DNA of 64,000 nt, from contig NZ_JADPJH010000034.1 in NCBI RefSeq assembly GCF_023073315.1, positions 595,811-659,810 of the forward strand, in the 5' to 3' direction. Below are positions 43,515 to 53,666 of the stretch, in pieces (position 1 is the first letter of the stretch; each line of letters starts with the position of its first letter). The notes beneath the pieces are model-generated. The model was not told the origin of the DNA, ran no database searches, and saw nothing but the letters and a program-made list of their open reading frames with translations. This DNA comes from Bradyrhizobium sp. 1 (GTDB taxonomy: Bacteria; Pseudomonadota; Alphaproteobacteria; Rhizobiales; Xanthobacteraceae). The translations under genes and the position numbers were made by a program.

Positions 43515-45125
43515 CTAGAGCGCCGGCAAACCGGGCGGCGGCTTGCGCATGTTGGTCGCCTGCTCGTAGGCGTAGGCGAGACGCAACAGTTTATGCTCGC
43601 TCCAGGCCTTCCCTGCGAAGGTGACGCCGAGCGGATAGTCGGGCGTGTCCTTCCCGTCGGCGCCCGAGACGAAGCCGCCGGGCACCATGACGCTGGGATA
43701 GCCCGCCTTGGCCGCAATCGCTGCGCCGGTCGCGCCCGGAAACAGGATGGCGTCCAGCTTGTGCTCTGTCATGTAGGTGTCCATGCCGTGCGTCCTGGCG
43801 GCGAGCAGGTCCATGGCGCGCGCCGATTTGTATTCGCGCTCACTCAGATCGCCTTTGGTGAGGTCGGAGGCGAGAAACAGGTCCTGGCCGAAGCGCAGCG
43901 CCTTGCTCGCGTTCGCCGTATTGAAAGCGATGATGTCGGCCATGGTCCGGATGTCGGTGTTGGCCGCCCAATCCTTGAGGTAGAGATTGAGGCCGTATTT
44001 CAGCTCGTAGAGGAAGACGATAGGCGAGCCCGTGGGGTTACCTTTGTTGCTGCTCAGCGGATTGCGGTTGAGCACGGCCATGCCGGTGCCGGGGCCGGCA
44101 ATCCAGCCACGCGTCGGCATGTTGGCACGCACGATGACCGCGCCGAGATCCTCCAGCACCTTGAACACCTCGGCCATCAGCTTGGTCCGGTCGGGTGGCA
44201 TCTTGCCGTAGTAGCAATCGTTCAGCGGGTCGGCGGGGTCGCTCGGCACACCGATGCGCGCACCCTTCAACGCGTCCCGCGCGAGATCGGCCGTGTAATC
44301 GGCCGGCCTGCGCTGCCGCTCCGTCACGGGATCGCGCGGGTCCTTTGCGGCCAGCACGTTCAGCAGCATGGCCGCGTCGCGCACGGTGCGCGTCATGGGC
44401 CCGGCCGTGTCCTGGCTGTGCGAGATCGGCACGATGCCCGCACGGCTGATCAGTCCGACCGTCGGCTTCACGGTGACGAGGCCATTCCGGCTTGCCGGAT
44501 GCAGCAGCGAGCCCGACGTCTCGGTGCCGATCGAGGCGGCGCAGAGGCCTGCCGCCACGGCGACCGCCGAACCCGAGCTCGAGCCGCCCGGGTCTACGAT
44601 CGGGATGCCGTGATCACCCATCAGCGCCGGCACGTAGGGGTTCTTCACCTGGCCGCCGAGCGACGAATAGCCCGAAGGCATGTCGACCGCGAGGATGTTG
44701 GCGAACTCGGTCAGGTTCGCCTTGCCGAGGATCACCGCGCCGGCGTTGCGCAGCAGCCTGACGACGGTCGCGTCGCGCCTCGCGCGCGCGCCCTCCAGCG
44801 CCAGCGAGCCCGCCGTGGTCGGCTGCTTGTCCGAGGTCGCGATGTTATCCTTCACCAGGATCGGCACGCCAGCCAGCGGCTGTTTGGCCGACGGTTTGGT
44901 GCCATCGAGCTTGCCCGCGATCGTAAGCGCGTCGGGATTGAGCGCGCGCACGGAATTCAGCGCCGGCCCGCCGCGGTCGTAGGCCGCGATGCGCGCGAGA
45001 TAGGCCCTGGTCAGCGCCGTGGCGGTGACATGCCCGCTCGCCAACGCATCGATGATGTCGCTCATGGGCGCGTCCTCGAGCCTCAGCTCGGGCGACGCCG
45101 CAGCGCGGCCGGTTGGCGTCTTCAT
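43515..45125 (-). CDS. amidase-signature hydrolase
   Basis: A 536-residue amidase. The Ser-cisSer-Lys triad is visible: Lys92 in PILVKDNIAT, the Gly/Ser loop DPGGSSSGSAVAVAAG (about 178-193), and Ser206 in IGTETSGSLLHPAS. Family members hydrolyse amides including malonamide, nitrile-derived amides and peptide amides. The ATG at 45125 has an ACGAGG box; the longer frame runs into the promoter of the divergent GNAT gene. No signal peptide with this start. Substrate unknown. Confidence 0.9.
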   Translation of the reverse strand: MKTPTGRAAASPELRLEDAPMSDIIDALASGHVTATALTRAYLARIAAYDRGGPALNSVRALNPDALTIAGKLDGTKPSAKQPLAGVPILVKDNIATSDKQPTTAGSLALEGARARRDATVVRLLRNAGAVILGKANLTEFANILAVDMPSGYSSLGGQVKNPYVPALMGDHGIPIVDPGGSSSGSAVAVAAGLCAASIGTETSGSLLHPASRNGLVTVKPTVGLISRAGIVPISHSQDTAGPMTRTVRDAAMLLNVLAAKDPRDPVTERQRRPADYTADLARDALKGARIGVPSDPADPLNDCYYGKMPPDRTKLMAEVFKVLEDLGAVIVRANMPTRGWIAGPGTGMAVLNRNPLSSNKGNPTGSPIVFLYELKYGLNLYLKDWAANTDIRTMADIIAFNTANASKALRFGQDLFLASDLTKGDLSEREYKSARAMDLLAARTHGMDTYMTEHKLDAILFPGATGAAIAAKAGYPSVMVPGGFVSGADGKDTPDYPLGVTFAGKAWSEHKLLRLAYAYEQATNMRKPPPGLPAL

Positions 45126-45204
45126 CGCGTGCCTCGTGGATGAATATGTGCTACGAAACGTAGCATTTCTACCGATCGTACGACAAGCCGCTCGGGAGCG
45201 ACCG

Positions 45205-45660
45205 ATGGACTGCACCATCCGGCCTGCGCTTGCCGATGACGCTGCCGATATCAGCGGCGTCATCCTGCGTGCGCTGCGCGAAACCAACGCAAAGGACTAT
45301 ACGGACGAGATCATCGAGAGGGTCGAGCGCAGCTTCAGTCCCGACGCGGTGCGCCAGCTGATCGGGAAACGCACCGTTTTCGTCGCCACCCTTGGCCGCC
45401 GCGTCGTTGGAACGGCGAGCCTCGACGGAAGCGTCGTGCGGACGGTCTTCGTGGCTCCCGATATCCAGGCCCGCGGGATCGGCAAGCTGCTGATGGCCGC
45501 GATCGAGCGGACGGCGCGCGAGCGGAACATCCTTGCGTTGACCGTGCCTTCGTCGGTCACCGCCGAGACCTTCTACGCAAAGCTCGGATTCAAGGCCGTG
45601 CGCGACAGCTATCATGGTGACGAACGCACGATCATCATGGAGCGGTTGCTCGGTGAATAG
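45205..45660 (+). CDS. GNAT N-acetyltransferase
   Basis: A 151-residue acetyltransferase. RTVFVAPDIQARGIGKLLMA (about 88-107) is motif A with the Q/R-x-x-G-I-G acetyl-CoA loop. TAETFYAKLGFKAV (about 124-137) is motif B. Substrate unknown. A GGGAG box precedes the ATG at 45205. Divergent from the amidase with 79 bp between starts. Confidence 0.88.
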   Translation: MDCTIRPALADDAADISGVILRALRETNAKDYTDEIIERVERSFSPDAVRQLIGKRTVFVATLGRRVVGTASLDGSVVRTVFVAPDIQARGIGKLLMAAIERTARERNILALTVPSSVTAETFYAKLGFKAVRDSYHGDERTIIMERLLGE

Positions 45661-45752
45661 TCCATAGCCCTGTTGCGATCTTGATCCTCTCCGCCAAATA
45701 GCCCACCATCGCGCCCTCACCGCTCACGGCAAGAATGGGCGAGGAAACGCGC

Positions 45753-46907
45753 ATGAACGCAACTCCCGAACCTGGCCTGGTCGAGCGGGCCTGTGCCATC
45801 GCGCCGCTGATTGCGGGCGAGGCGGACGAGATCGAGCGGATGCGGCGGCTGACGCCTGTGGTCGTGACCGCGCTGCTCGAGAACGGTCTCTATCGCGCGC
45901 TGCTGCCACAGAGCCTTGGCGGCGCCGAGGCCGCGCCGGAACACTTCATGCAGATGCTGGAGGAGATCGCCAAGGCCGATGCCTCCACGGCCTGGTGTCT
46001 CGGCCAATGCAGCGTCTGCGCCATGATCGCCGCCTCCCTCGACCGCGACGCCGCGCAGGAGATCTTCAACACCGCGCCCGGCATCCTCGCCTGGGGCGCG
46101 ATCGCGCATGAGGCGCGCGCCGTCGAGGGCGGCTATCGCGTCACGGCGCGGTGGGATTTTGCCTCGGGCTCGCGGCAGGCGAACTGGCTGGGGGCGCATG
46201 TGCGCATCGTCAATGCCGACGGCACGCCGCGCAAAAATGCCGACGGATCGGCGGAGGTGCGCACCATCCTGTTTCCGGCCGCGAGCGCCGTGCTGCACGA
46301 CGTCTGGCAGGCGATCGGGCTCGCCGGCACCGGCACGGATTCGTATGAGGTCGCCGACCTCTTCATCCCCGAGCGCTTCACCGCGTTCCGCGATGTCCCG
46401 CATGCGCTGGTTGAGAAGGGCCCGCTCTACAGAATAGGCACCGGCTCGACCTTCAGCCTCGGCTTTGCCGCGGTCTCGCTCGGCGTGGCGCGCGCCACGC
46501 TGGATGCCGCCATCACACTGGCGCGCGGAAAACATCAGTCGCTCGCCGCCGGCGCCATGCGCGACAACCAATCGGTTCAGGGCCTGATCGGCCGCACCGA
46601 GGCCGATTTACGCGCCGCGCGCGCCTATCTCTATGCGACCGCGAATGCGATGTGGCGCGACCTCGTGGCGACCGGAGAATTCACCGCGGCGCATCGGAGC
46701 GCAGTCAGGCTCGCCGCGACCTGGACCATCCATCAATCGGCAAAAGTGGTCGACGCCGCCTATCACATGGCCGGCGCGACCGCGGTGTTCCGAAAGCATC
46801 CGTTCGAGCGCCGGTTCCGCGACATGCACGCCATCGCGCAGCAGATCCAGGCGCGCGACACGCATTACGAAGACGTCGGTAAGATGATCCTCGCCGAAAA
46901 TCGATAG
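45753..46907 (+). CDS. acyl-CoA dehydrogenase-fold flavoprotein (monooxygenase type)
   Basis: A 384-residue protein with the acyl-CoA dehydrogenase fold but motifs of group D flavin monooxygenases such as HsaA/HpaB relatives: EEIAKADASTAWCLGQ (about 74-89), VTARWDFASGSRQANW, and a C-terminal AYHMAGATAVFRKHPFERRFRDMHAI. Such enzymes use reduced flavin to hydroxylate or desulfurise aromatic or steroid substrates. No reductase partner is adjacent. ATG 45753 has a GAGGAAA box. Confidence 0.8.
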   Translation: MNATPEPGLVERACAIAPLIAGEADEIERMRRLTPVVVTALLENGLYRALLPQSLGGAEAAPEHFMQMLEEIAKADASTAWCLGQCSVCAMIAASLDRDAAQEIFNTAPGILAWGAIAHEARAVEGGYRVTARWDFASGSRQANWLGAHVRIVNADGTPRKNADGSAEVRTILFPAASAVLHDVWQAIGLAGTGTDSYEVADLFIPERFTAFRDVPHALVEKGPLYRIGTGSTFSLGFAAVSLGVARATLDAAITLARGKHQSLAAGAMRDNQSVQGLIGRTEADLRAARAYLYATANAMWRDLVATGEFTAAHRSAVRLAATWTIHQSAKVVDAAYHMAGATAVFRKHPFERRFRDMHAIAQQIQARDTHYEDVGKMILAENR

Positions 46908-47104
46908 TCCTCGCCGCGCGAAACTGCTGCGCTTTGTCTCCACTGCGACGAACAACCACGCTCGCCATGCGCCCGCGGCATTGAGTCATGCAAAAGGATG
47001 ACAAGGGCCCCGTCGAATCAAGGAGACCGCGTCGGGCTTGTTGTTAAGCAATTTCTGGGACTCTTCCGCAAAGTTCAAGATTTGGAAATGCCTGGGAATT
47101 TTTG

Positions 47105-49069
47105 ATGTTCAAGATCAAGTCGATTGCCGCCCGCCTGATTCTCGCCATCGCGCTCACCGTCGCGGTAGCCTGCGCCATCCTCTCCGGCTTCTCGATCACG
47201 CAGCAGCGGGCATTGACACGGATGGCGCTGGATCAGCAGCTCAAGCTGCAATATGAGAGCGTGATCGCGGCGATCGACTACGAGGGACGCGCGGCGCTCG
47301 CCGTCTCGTCCGTCGTTGCAGCACTTCCTCCGGTCGGGGACGCCATCGCCAAGGGCGACCGTGACGCGCTCGGTGTTCTGCTCGGCGACGCCAACAAGGC
47401 GCTTAAGACGCAGGGCATCCCGCTGATCACCTTCCAACTGCCGCCTGCGCTGGCGTTTTACCGCGTCCACACGCCGAAGGTCTTCGGCGACGACGTCTCG
47501 GGCCGCCGCGCCACCGTGGTCGAGGCGCTCAAGACCGGACGGCAGATCGTCGGAGTCGAGCCGGGCCGCGAAGCGCTCGGCATCTTCGGCATGACCCCGA
47601 TCGTGCGCGACGGCAAGAACCTCGCCCTGGTCGATGTCGGCGTCGCCTTCGGCAAGGAGTTCGTCGACCGCGCCAAGAAGCGCTTTGGCATCGACCTTGC
47701 CGTTTACTCCGTCGACGGTAACAATTTGAACAAGCTGTCCTCGACCTTCGGCGAGAACGCGGTCGCCAAGCCCGACGAGTTGAGGGCCGCGATCGACGGC
47801 GCGCCGCTGCTGCGCGAGGCCGAGCTCGACGGCCACCCGGTCGCGGTCTATGCCGGGCCGATCAAGAACTATGCCGGCGCCCCGGTCGGCGTGCTCGAGA
47901 TCATCAAGGACACCACGGAATACGAGGCCGCTTTCTCTGCCGCGGAGCGCAATCTGATCCTCGGCACGGTCGCGATCCTCGCCGCCGCCATCCTGCTGGC
48001 GTTCCTGCTCGGACGCGGCCTGTCGCGGCCGCTCATCGCGATCACCGCCATCATGAACCGGCTGTCGAGCGGCGACACCAGCGTCACCATTCCCGGCAGC
48101 GAACGTCCGGACGAGCTCGGCACCATGGCCAAGGCGGTCGAAATGTTCCGCCAGGGCATGCTGGAGACAGGCGCGCTGCGCGAGGCGCAGGAAGCCGACA
48201 AGGCCAGGGCCGAGGTCGAGAAGCAGGCGATGCAGCGCCAGATGGCCGATCGGTTCGAGGCCGACGTCAAGGGCGTGGTGGCCGCGGTCGCCAAGGCGAC
48301 CGAGGGCATGCAGAGCGTCGCCGGCGAGATCACCACCAGCGTCAACGGCACCTCGCAGCGCGCATCCGCCGCAGCGACGGCGTCCGAGGAAGCCTCGACC
48401 AGCGTCAACGCCGTTGCCGCCGCGACCGAGGAGTTGGCCTCATCGGTCAGCGAGATCGGCCGTCAGGTCACCCATTCCAGCCAGGTCGCGAGCGGCGCCG
48501 TCGTGAAGGCCGCCGAGACGACCGAGATGGTCACGAGCCTTGCGGCCTCCGCCGAGCGCATCGGCGACGTGCTGCGTTTGATCAGCGAGATCGCGAGCCA
48601 GACCAATCTGCTGGCGCTCAACGCCACGATCGAGGCGGCGCGCGCGGGCGACGCCGGCCGCGGCTTTGCCGTGGTTGCGGCAGAAGTGAAGGGACTGGCG
48701 AGCCAGACCGCGAAGGCGACCGACGAAATCGCGAGCCAGGTCTCGGCGATCCAGGCCGCGACAGGAAATTGCGTCACCGCCATCTCCGGCATCAGCGACA
48801 CCATCCGCGAGATCAGCGGCATCGCCACCACGATTGCCGCCGCCGTCGAAGAGCAGGGCTCGGCAACGCGCGAGATCGCCCGCAGCGTGCAGCAGGCGTC
48901 AACCGGAACGACCGAGGTCTCGGCTAATGTCGCCGGCGCCAGCCAGGCCGCGGACCAGTCGCGGGCGCTGGCAGGCGATGTGATGGTGGCCTCGGGTGAG
49001 CTCGGCCAGCACGCCTCGGCGCTGCGGCAGAGCGTGGACACGTTTTTGGCGGGGTTGCGGGCGGCTTAG
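47105..49069 (+). CDS. methyl-accepting chemotaxis protein
   Basis: A 654-residue chemoreceptor. First membrane helix at about 9-31, a periplasmic cache-like ligand domain (about 35-275, containing HTPKVFGDDVSGRR and GMTPIVRDGKNLALVDVGV), and a second helix (about 283-303). HAMP and the signalling domain follow (about 380-650), with the tip IASQTNLLALNATIEAARAG intact. The cache segment resembles double-Cache/sCache-3 domains that bind small acids. ATG at 47105; the TTG one codon earlier is ignored. No CheW-binding pentapeptide tail at the C-terminus. Monocistronic. Confidence 0.93.
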   Translation: MFKIKSIAARLILAIALTVAVACAILSGFSITQQRALTRMALDQQLKLQYESVIAAIDYEGRAALAVSSVVAALPPVGDAIAKGDRDALGVLLGDANKALKTQGIPLITFQLPPALAFYRVHTPKVFGDDVSGRRATVVEALKTGRQIVGVEPGREALGIFGMTPIVRDGKNLALVDVGVAFGKEFVDRAKKRFGIDLAVYSVDGNNLNKLSSTFGENAVAKPDELRAAIDGAPLLREAELDGHPVAVYAGPIKNYAGAPVGVLEIIKDTTEYEAAFSAAERNLILGTVAILAAAILLAFLLGRGLSRPLIAITAIMNRLSSGDTSVTIPGSERPDELGTMAKAVEMFRQGMLETGALREAQEADKARAEVEKQAMQRQMADRFEADVKGVVAAVAKATEGMQSVAGEITTSVNGTSQRASAAATASEEASTSVNAVAAATEELASSVSEIGRQVTHSSQVASGAVVKAAETTEMVTSLAASAERIGDVLRLISEIASQTNLLALNATIEAARAGDAGRGFAVVAAEVKGLASQTAKATDEIASQVSAIQAATGNCVTAISGISDTIREISGIATTIAAAVEEQGSATREIARSVQQASTGTTEVSANVAGASQAADQSRALAGDVMVASGELGQHASALRQSVDTFLAGLRAA

Positions 49070-49135
49070 AGTGTCTTGACCTCTGCCCGTAAGAACGGGG
49101 CGAGGGAGCGCACCGCCTCTGCGGCGAAATCAGCC

Positions 49136-51481
49136 TCACGCCACCAAGGCGGCGTCTTCTTCGTCCGCATCGATCCCGCGTTGCGCCGCCAGCAGGCTGA
49201 TGATCTCGGCATTGGGCCGGGCCTTGCTGAACAGAAAGCCCTGGCCTTCGTCGCAGCCCTCGGCGCGAAGGCAGCTGAGCTCGGCCTCGGTCTCGACGCC
49301 CTCGGCGGTGATGATGACGCCGAGGCCTTTGCCGAGGCTGACGATAGAGCGGATGATCGCCTGGGCCTCGCGGTTGGCGCCGAGATCGCGCACGAAGGAC
49401 TGGTCGATCTTGATCTTGTCGAACGGGAAGCTTCTGAGATAGCTGAGGCTGGAATAGCCGGTGCCGAAATCGTCCATCGAGATCCGGACGCCGAGCGCGC
49501 GCAGCGCATGCAGCGTCGCCAGCACCTGGGCGCTCTTCTCCAGCAGCAACGTCTCGGTGATCTCGAGCTCGAGCCGCCGCGCCGGCAGGCCGGAATGTCT
49601 CAGCGCGTCGGTCACCACCGAGAGCAGATTGCCGCTGCGGAACTGGAGCGGCGACAGATTGACGGCGACGCGGACGTCGTCGGGCCAGGTCGCGGCGTCG
49701 AGACACGCCCGGCGCAGCATCAGCCCGCCGAGCGGATTGATCAGGCCGGTTTCCTCGGCGACCGGAATGAACTCGGCCGGCGAGACCATGCCGCGCTCGG
49801 CATGCGGCCAGCGCACCAGCGCCTCGAAGCCGGTGATGCGGCCGCTCTGGAGGTCGACCAGCGGCTGGTAATAGGGCCGCAACACGTCGTTCTGAATGGC
49901 GTCGCGCAGCTCGACCTCGATCTTGCGCCGGCTCTGTGCTTTCGCATCGAGCGCGGCCTCGAAAAACGCAAAAGTGCCGCGCGCATCCAGCTTGGCGCGC
50001 GACAGCGCCATGTCGGCGCTCTTGAGCAGCTTTTCGGAATCATCGCCATCGCCCGGCGCCATCGCGATGCCGATGGAGGCGCCGATCACCACGGAATGGC
50101 CGTCGAGCAGATAGGGATCTGCGATGGCTTCCAGCAGGCGTTTTGCCAGCAGCACCGCGTCCTCGGGGCGCGTCAGGCCGCTCTGCACGATGGCGAACTC
50201 GTCCGAATTGAGCCGCGCCAGCGCGTCGTCCTCGCGCAAGGTCGAGCGCAGCCGCTTGGCGACGCCACGCAGGAGCTTGTCGCCGACGGCGTGTCCCAGC
50301 GTGTCGTTGACCGACTTGAAATTATCGAGCCCCAGCATCAGCAGCGCGACCTTGTCGGAGCTGCGCCGGCCGTGCAGCAGCATCTCGTCAACCTGCTGGC
50401 GCAGCAGATTGCGGTTCGGCAGGCCGGTCAGGCCATCATGCTGGGCCATGAAGGCAAGCCGCGCCTCGGCGCGCTTGCGCTCGGTGATGTCCATCAGCGC
50501 GAGCAGCACCGCAGGCCGCTCGGCATAGGTCAGCTCGCGGGAATAGATCGCAAGATCGATCAGCGCGCCATCGGCCTTGACGTGCTTCCAGGTGCGCCCG
50601 GCCTGCTCCTCGCTGGAGCGATCCGTGGTCCAGGGTGGCTCGCTCTCGAAGGCCTGAAGGCTGCGGATCTTCAGCTTCTCGAACTCGGCACGGCTGTAGC
50701 CGTAATGCGCAATCGCGGCATCGTTGACGCCGAGGATGCGTTCGTCGTCCAGCGCGCAGACGATCATGGGGACGGGATTGCCGTCGAACAGCAGGCGGAA
50801 CGAGGCCTCGCGCTGCTTCAATTCGGTGATGTCGACGCGCAGGCCGACCACGCCGCCGTCATCGGTGCGGCGTTCCTCGATCAGGATGACGCGGCCATCC
50901 GACAGCGTCTGCTCGTGGCGCTTGCCGGGCTCGTGCAGCTTCTTCAGCCGCTGGGCGATCCATTCTTCCTCGTGGCCGGCGGCCTCGGGATAATCGCCGC
51001 GGGCAACGCCGACGCGCAGCGTGTCTTCCAGCCGCGCGCCTTCGGCGAACAGATCGGCGGTCTTGCTGTAGATTTCGGAATATTGCTTGTTCCAGAGGAC
51101 GTAGCGGCCTTCCGGGTCGAGGATCACGATGCCCTGCGGCAGCAAATCGACGGCCTGGCGCAGCCGCTCATGCGATTTGCGCGCCTCGGTGATGGCCGCT
51201 TCGGCTTCGGCGCGGCTCTGCACGAGCCCGTCGTGGTCAACGGGCGGATGCGGCGCGCGCGCGAATCGCGGCTTGCGCGGCCGGCGGCCAGCCGCAACAA
51301 GCACGTTGCGCTTTCGCTTTCCTGGTTTTCGAGACCCCAAACTCAACTTCACATGTCCCAATCGCGCCCGGCGGCCGCAAGTCTTGAGAGCGAAGTCTTG
51401 AGGCAAGTGTCTGAAAAAAAAGTAATCTTCGCCGGTCGGGTCGCGCGACGGACGGCGCCGTGGCCCTCGTGTGTCAGGCAT
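49136..51481 (-). CDS. PAS-GGDEF-EAL c-di-GMP protein
   Basis: A 781-residue cytoplasmic signalling protein: two PAS domains (about 95-215 and 220-345), GGDEF (about 350-510) and EAL (about 525-770). The GGDEF motif reads RLNSDEF, so Gly-Gly is replaced by Asn-Ser and cyclase activity is doubtful. The EAL domain has FEALVRW, NLSPLQF, LEITE and DDFGTGYSSLSYL, all expected for an active c-di-GMP phosphodiesterase. The basic first ~75 residues are unusual; a GTG at 51352 is an alternative start. Confidence 0.88.
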   Translation of the reverse strand: MPDTRGPRRRPSRDPTGEDYFFFRHLPQDFALKTCGRRARLGHVKLSLGSRKPGKRKRNVLVAAGRRPRKPRFARAPHPPVDHDGLVQSRAEAEAAITEARKSHERLRQAVDLLPQGIVILDPEGRYVLWNKQYSEIYSKTADLFAEGARLEDTLRVGVARGDYPEAAGHEEEWIAQRLKKLHEPGKRHEQTLSDGRVILIEERRTDDGGVVGLRVDITELKQREASFRLLFDGNPVPMIVCALDDERILGVNDAAIAHYGYSRAEFEKLKIRSLQAFESEPPWTTDRSSEEQAGRTWKHVKADGALIDLAIYSRELTYAERPAVLLALMDITERKRAEARLAFMAQHDGLTGLPNRNLLRQQVDEMLLHGRRSSDKVALLMLGLDNFKSVNDTLGHAVGDKLLRGVAKRLRSTLREDDALARLNSDEFAIVQSGLTRPEDAVLLAKRLLEAIADPYLLDGHSVVIGASIGIAMAPGDGDDSEKLLKSADMALSRAKLDARGTFAFFEAALDAKAQSRRKIEVELRDAIQNDVLRPYYQPLVDLQSGRITGFEALVRWPHAERGMVSPAEFIPVAEETGLINPLGGLMLRRACLDAATWPDDVRVAVNLSPLQFRSGNLLSVVTDALRHSGLPARRLELEITETLLLEKSAQVLATLHALRALGVRISMDDFGTGYSSLSYLRSFPFDKIKIDQSFVRDLGANREAQAIIRSIVSLGKGLGVIITAEGVETEAELSCLRAEGCDEGQGFLFSKARPNAEIISLLAAQRGIDADEEDAALVA

Positions 51482-51860
51482 TTATGCCTGTTTGCGAGGC
51501 GCAAGAACCCCGATGGGCGCAGCAAACCTGTTTCGCCGTCGCGATGAGAGGGCGCGATGGCGCAAAATTGCGCGTTCGCTTGAATCAGTTCCAGGATCGC
51601 GGGCGATTGCATGCGGGCGGCGGCGATTGCTCACGCGGAGCACCAATTTTGGTCAACGCGACATAGGGTTATCGTCCCGTTAAGAATGCGCCGGTCGACG
51701 CAAGAAAACTGCGACTTCGGATGACCCCGTCGGGCCTATGGACCGTCGTGTCGGGCGCGCTGTCGCTGCGGGGCGGCAGCGTAAAGACACCGTGAGATCG
51801 CGCGCGGCCGGACGCCTCATTCTTAACCCTGACGCGGTGTTGGGCTATAAGGTTGTCAGC
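51482..51860. other. gap before mepA
   Basis: About 380 bp between divergent genes. It must hold promoters for both. I see no coding ORF or strong palindrome. The frame of mepA is open back to 51738 without protein-like composition. Confidence 0.4.
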
Positions 51861-52817
51861 ATGAGTCCCCGCCGCATCGCCCCTGTCCTGCTCGTCATGA
51901 CGCTCCTGATGGCGCTCTTGGCCGCCGGCGACGCGCTGGCCCAGGACAAGGGCAGCGTGAACCCAAAGCCGCTGCCGCCGCTTGCCAACCCCAACGATCC
52001 CCACATCGGTGCGAAGGAGCTGTTCGCGCGAAAGCTGTTGCCCTCGACGGGGCCCGCGCATGTCATCGGCTCCTACACCAAGGGCTGCATCGGCGGCGCC
52101 ATGCAGATGCCGCTCAACGGCGACAATTGGCAGGTGATGCGGCTGTCGCGCAATCGCAATTACGGCCATCCCGACATGATCGCGCTGATCAAGCGGCTCG
52201 CGGCCAAGGCGCACAAGGATGCGGGCTGGCCCGGCATCCTGGTCGGCGACATCGGCCAGCCGCGCGGCGGGCCGGCGCTGTCAGGCCACGCCAGCCACCA
52301 GATCGGACTCGATGCCGACATCTGGCTGACGCCGATGCCGGATCATCGCCTCTCCCGCGAGGAGCGCGAGGACATGTCAGCGGTGATGATGGTGCGGCAG
52401 GACCGGCTCGACATCGACCCGAAAGTGTTCACGCCGAGCCATGTGCTGGTGCTGCGCGATGCCGCGCAGGAGCCGGCGGTACAGCGCATCTTCGTCAATG
52501 CCGCGATCAAGAAGGCGCTGTGCCGCGAGGCCAAGGGCGACCGCTCCTGGCTGTCGAAGATCAGGCCGTGGTGGGGTCACGACTATCACTTCCACATCCG
52601 CATGCGCTGCCCGGCGGGCGCGGGCGAATGCGAGGGACAGCCCTCGCAATCCGAGGACGAGGGCTGCAAGCCGTCCGACCTCGCCTACTGGTTCAGCGAC
52701 GGCGTGCTGCACCCGAAGCCGCCGCCGGAGCCGCCGAAGCCAAAGCCGCCGATGACGCTGGCCCAGATGCCGGCGGCCTGCAAAGTCGTGCTGCATGCGG
52801 GCGACGCGAAGCCGTAA
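51861..52817 (+). CDS. mepA: penicillin-insensitive murein endopeptidase
   Basis: A 318-residue periplasmic LAS-family metallopeptidase that cuts D-alanyl-meso-diaminopimelate cross-links. The signal peptide spans about 1-27 (ending GDALAQ). The zinc site is SGHASHQIGLDADIW (His and Asp ligands) plus GHDYHFHIRMRCP (C-terminal His-X-His). Cysteines around KGCIGGAM and GCKP are conserved in MepA. The Pro-rich C-terminal tail (HPKPPPEPPKPKPP) is a lineage feature. ATG at 51861 gives the signal peptide. Confidence 0.93.
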   Translation: MSPRRIAPVLLVMTLLMALLAAGDALAQDKGSVNPKPLPPLANPNDPHIGAKELFARKLLPSTGPAHVIGSYTKGCIGGAMQMPLNGDNWQVMRLSRNRNYGHPDMIALIKRLAAKAHKDAGWPGILVGDIGQPRGGPALSGHASHQIGLDADIWLTPMPDHRLSREEREDMSAVMMVRQDRLDIDPKVFTPSHVLVLRDAAQEPAVQRIFVNAAIKKALCREAKGDRSWLSKIRPWWGHDYHFHIRMRCPAGAGECEGQPSQSEDEGCKPSDLAYWFSDGVLHPKPPPEPPKPKPPMTLAQMPAACKVVLHAGDAKP

Positions 52818-52968
52818 CAAGTTCGTCAACCGGGTGGTCGCTGCGCTCTGAAATGCGCTAGGATCGCCTCGCCGCCGGGCCGTAAGCCCGCTTCATTTGG
52901 GGATGCGCATCCCTTCAACATCCTGACCGCAAGCCGCGTCCCTCGCGTGGCCAACGATGAGATTTGAC

Positions 52969-53472
52969 ATGCGCGTCCTCACCTTCCTCGCTGCGCTCCT
53001 GCTCAGTGCGACCTCCGCTCTCGCCGCCGAAGAGCCGAGCGGCTGCGACAAGTTCAAATGGCCGATCGAGCGCGAGCGCGCTGCGCTCACGGCGCCGGAT
53101 CGTGCCAAGCTCGCGTCGGGGAGCGAGCAGGCGGCCCTACCCTCGTCGGCCATCACGCTGGGACTGGTCGCACCGGCGGAGGCAAAGCTGCCGACGCCGC
53201 CGGAGCGGGCGCCGAAGGACGGCACTTTTGCCGGCTTCACTGGCATCAAGGCGCCCAAGGCCGGGCTCTACACGGTCAGCCTGTCTTCGGGGGCCTGGGT
53301 CGACGTGGTCCAGGACGGGCATTTGCTCAAGCCCGTGGCCTTCAGCGGCGCCACTGATTGCGACGGCATCCGCAAGACCATGAAATACGAGCTGTCAGCC
53401 CAGCCCTTCGTGCTCCAGATCAGCGGCGCCAAGGACAATTCGCTGTCGATTGCGATCCTGCCGGCCCAATAG
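52969..53472 (+). CDS. small periplasmic hypothetical protein
   Basis: A 167-residue secreted protein with a signal peptide (LTFLAALLLSATSALA). The mature part begins EEPSGCDKFKWPIERE and later has GLYTVSLSSGAWVDVV, a beta-sandwich-like stretch. No family is recognised. An ATG 12 bp upstream (52957) is also possible. It lies between mepA and modA in the same direction. Confidence 0.6.
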   Translation: MRVLTFLAALLLSATSALAAEEPSGCDKFKWPIERERAALTAPDRAKLASGSEQAALPSSAITLGLVAPAEAKLPTPPERAPKDGTFAGFTGIKAPKAGLYTVSLSSGAWVDVVQDGHLLKPVAFSGATDCDGIRKTMKYELSAQPFVLQISGAKDNSLSIAILPAQ

Positions 53473-53666
53473 GCCCATCAGGTTAGACAAACGGTCGCCT
53501 TTGACCTGGGGCCCCGGCCTGCTATCTTCGCAGGTGCGATAGCCCTGCCGGCCGTAAGCCGCTGCAAGGCCCCGTGGAACAGCGCTTCCGCCCGTCGCGA
53601 CCTGATTTAACCCAACGCCAGATTTGCGCGTGCCTTTGTGCGCGCGACCTCGCACGGAGCGCATCC

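Noticed and set aside
53473..53666. Molybdenum-cofactor riboswitch or ModE box upstream of modA
   Set aside because: I looked for a paired TATAACG-type ModE palindrome and for a strong multi-stem leader and found neither; only a short CTAT..ATAG hairpin near 53522 is present.
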